Assembly: GCA_020216925.1 (NCBI GenBank)
Contig: JAIWOL010000013.1
Span: 1 to 10,000 of the forward strand
Direction of reading: 5' to 3'
Source: Thiobacillus sp.
GTDB lineage: Bacteria; Pseudomonadota; Gammaproteobacteria; Burkholderiales; Thiobacillaceae
DNA: 10,000 nt
Part shown: positions 6,007-10,000 of the stretch, one piece after another
How the letters are laid out: each line of letters opens with the position of its first letter
Position numbering within the stretch: position 1 is the stretch's first letter
Translations under genes and position numbers: made by a program
Notes under the pieces: model-generated
Seen by the model: the letters and a program-made list of their open reading frames with translations, nothing else
The model's database searches: none
Told to the model about the DNA's origin: nothing

Positions 6007-6021
6007 CCGGCTTTGCGTTAA

Positions 6022-7491
<1,470 letters not shown>

Positions 7492-7521
7492 GATTTGACC
7501 GGCGCTCATGGAACACCCAGT

Positions 7522-7552
7522 GAAAGTCACGCTGTGCGTGGCTTTCTTTTTT
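7522..7552 (+). terminator. Intrinsic terminator between guaB and guaA
   Basis: GAAAGTCACGC (7522-7532), a TGT loop and GCGTGGCTTTC (7536-7546) form an 11-bp stem with one G-U pair, followed at once by six T (7547-7552). It lies 30 bp after the guaB stop and ends 19 bp before the guaA ATG. No convincing promoter was seen between this element and guaA, so it may act as a partial terminator or attenuator in a guaBA operon. Confidence 0.8.
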
Positions 7553-7571
7553 AGCTACCCGCCGAGCAGTC

Positions 7572-9134
<1,563 letters not shown>

Positions 9135-9141
9135 GCTAGCC

Positions 9142-10000
9142 GTGGGTGCCGTTGCCGTCGTCGGGGGCGGCCCGGCAGGCTTGATCGCAGCAGAAACGCT
9201 TGTACTGGGTGGCGCTCGGGTTGACCTTTACGATGCGATGCCCTCGGTGGGCCGCAAGTTTCTGCTGGCGGGCATCGGGGGCATGAACATTACGCATGCC
9301 GAGCCTTTGCAGATTTTTGCGACGCGTTATGGCGGGCGCGAACGGGCCATGCGTCCGCTGCTCGAATCGTTTCCCCCGGATGCGCTGCGTGGATGGATGC
9401 AGGCCCTCGGAATCGAAACGTTCGTCGGTTCGTCTGGCCGCGTCTTTCCCCAGGACATGAAAGCGGCACCGTTGCTGCGTGCCTGGTTGCATCGCCTGCG
9501 TGAGGCGGGCGTGCGGTTTCACATGCGGCATCGCTGGCAGGGCTGGACGGAGAGGGGCGCTTTGCGTTTTGCGACACCGGCGGGCGGCCTGCTTGTGGAA
9601 ACTGATGCGCTGGTGATGGCGCTTGGTGGAGCAAGCTGGCCCAGGCTGGGCGCCAATGGCGACTGGGTGCCTTTGCTGCGCCAGCGCGGCATCGATATTG
9701 CGCCGCTTTTGCCGGCGAATTGCGGATTCGACGTGGCGGGGGGCTGGAGCGCGCACCTGAGGTCGAGCTTTGCCGGGCAGCCGTTGAAGACCGTCGGGAT
9801 GCATTTTGCCGATGCGAGTGGCCGGCAGCACGCGCGCCGGGGTGAGCTGATGCTGTCGGACACCGGCATCGAGGGCAGCCTGGTTTACGCACTGTCAGCC
9901 TTGTTGCGCGATGCGATCGCGGCACGGGGCCGTGTGCAGGTGAAACTGGATCTGCTGCCGGACAAATCGCCGCAGCGGGTGCTTGCCGAGGTGAGCCATC
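9142..10000 (+). CDS. NAD(P)/FAD-dependent oxidoreductase, PP_4765/HI0933-like flavoprotein (3' end outside window)
   Basis: An open frame runs from GTG at 9142 to the window edge with no stop; 286 residues are visible of a family usually near 400. The N terminus is a Rossmann FAD-binding motif, VVGGGPAGL (6-14), then GRKFLLAGIGGMNITH (37-52), the mark of the HI0933/BaiN superfamily. GSSGRVFPQDMKAAPLLRAW (96-115) points to the PP_4765-type subfamily (TIGR03862). A second FAD contact, ALGGASWPRLG, follows at 160-170. The substrate is unknown; these proteins are often annotated only as flavoproteins. GTG is chosen because the dinucleotide motif begins five codons later; GGAG at the end of guaA may serve as ribosome site. 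It starts 7 bp after guaA with no terminator between, so co-transcription is likely. Codon use is somewhat less GC3-rich than in guaA. Confidence 0.9.
   Translation, partial: MGAVAVVGGGPAGLIAAETLVLGGARVDLYDAMPSVGRKFLLAGIGGMNITHAEPLQIFATRYGGRERAMRPLLESFPPDALRGWMQALGIETFVGSSGRVFPQDMKAAPLLRAWLHRLREAGVRFHMRHRWQGWTERGALRFATPAGGLLVETDALVMALGGASWPRLGANGDWVPLLRQRGIDIAPLLPANCGFDVAGGWSAHLRSSFAGQPLKTVGMHFADASGRQHARRGELMLSDTGIEGSLVYALSALLRDAIAARGRVQVKLDLLPDKSPQRVLAEVSH

Overview
The window is a GC-rich, densely packed stretch of a betaproteobacterial chromosome. The assignment rests on protein similarity recalled from family knowledge (RelA, MnmH, SelD and GuaB/GuaA of the betaproteobacterial type) and on the gene order smpB / ratA-rnfH / DUF4124 / guaB-guaA, which is familiar from that class. 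An organism of the Thiobacillus/Nitrosomonadales kind would fit, but genus cannot be fixed from the sequence alone. No mobile elements, CRISPR arrays, tRNAs or rRNAs were seen.

Layout. Positions 1-763 hold the C-terminal third of relA, whose start lies outside the window, followed by a weak terminator and a small four-helix-type membrane protein (859-1269). That protein converges with and overlaps the 3' end of mnmH/selU on the minus strand (1238-about 2329). mnmH diverges almost start-to-start from selD (2348-3388). Together these two genes form a selenium module: SelD makes selenophosphate and MnmH uses it to put selenium on tRNA wobble uridine. A 58-residue minus-strand gene (3385-3561), previously easy to miss, sits between selD and smpB. 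It has a good ribosome binding site, a plausible promoter with a dyad in its spacer, and a stop codon that shares one CTAG palindrome with the selD stop.

Next come smpB (minus, 3684-4133) and the divergent, translationally coupled pair ratA-rnfH (4184-4956). These meet, head-on, a minus-strand pair: a lipoprotein gene (5444-5800) followed by a DUF4124 secreted-protein gene (4963-5451). A strong intrinsic terminator lies inside the start of the DUF4124 gene. A 230-bp divergent control region then leads to guaB (6031-7491), which has a near-ideal sigma-70 promoter with a GC-rich discriminator. guaA (7572-9134) follows after another strong hairpin-plus-T-tract terminator that ends only 19 bp before its start. 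A PP_4765/HI0933-type flavoprotein gene starts 7 bp after guaA and runs off the window.

How it fits together: guaB and guaA convert IMP to GMP, and GTP is in turn the substrate of RelA, so the window carries both a consumer and the producers of the guanine pool. Most of the window is ordinary core genome. The items worth a second look are the small gene at 3385-3561, the two terminators placed in or just before downstream genes, and the tight selD/mnmH divergence.
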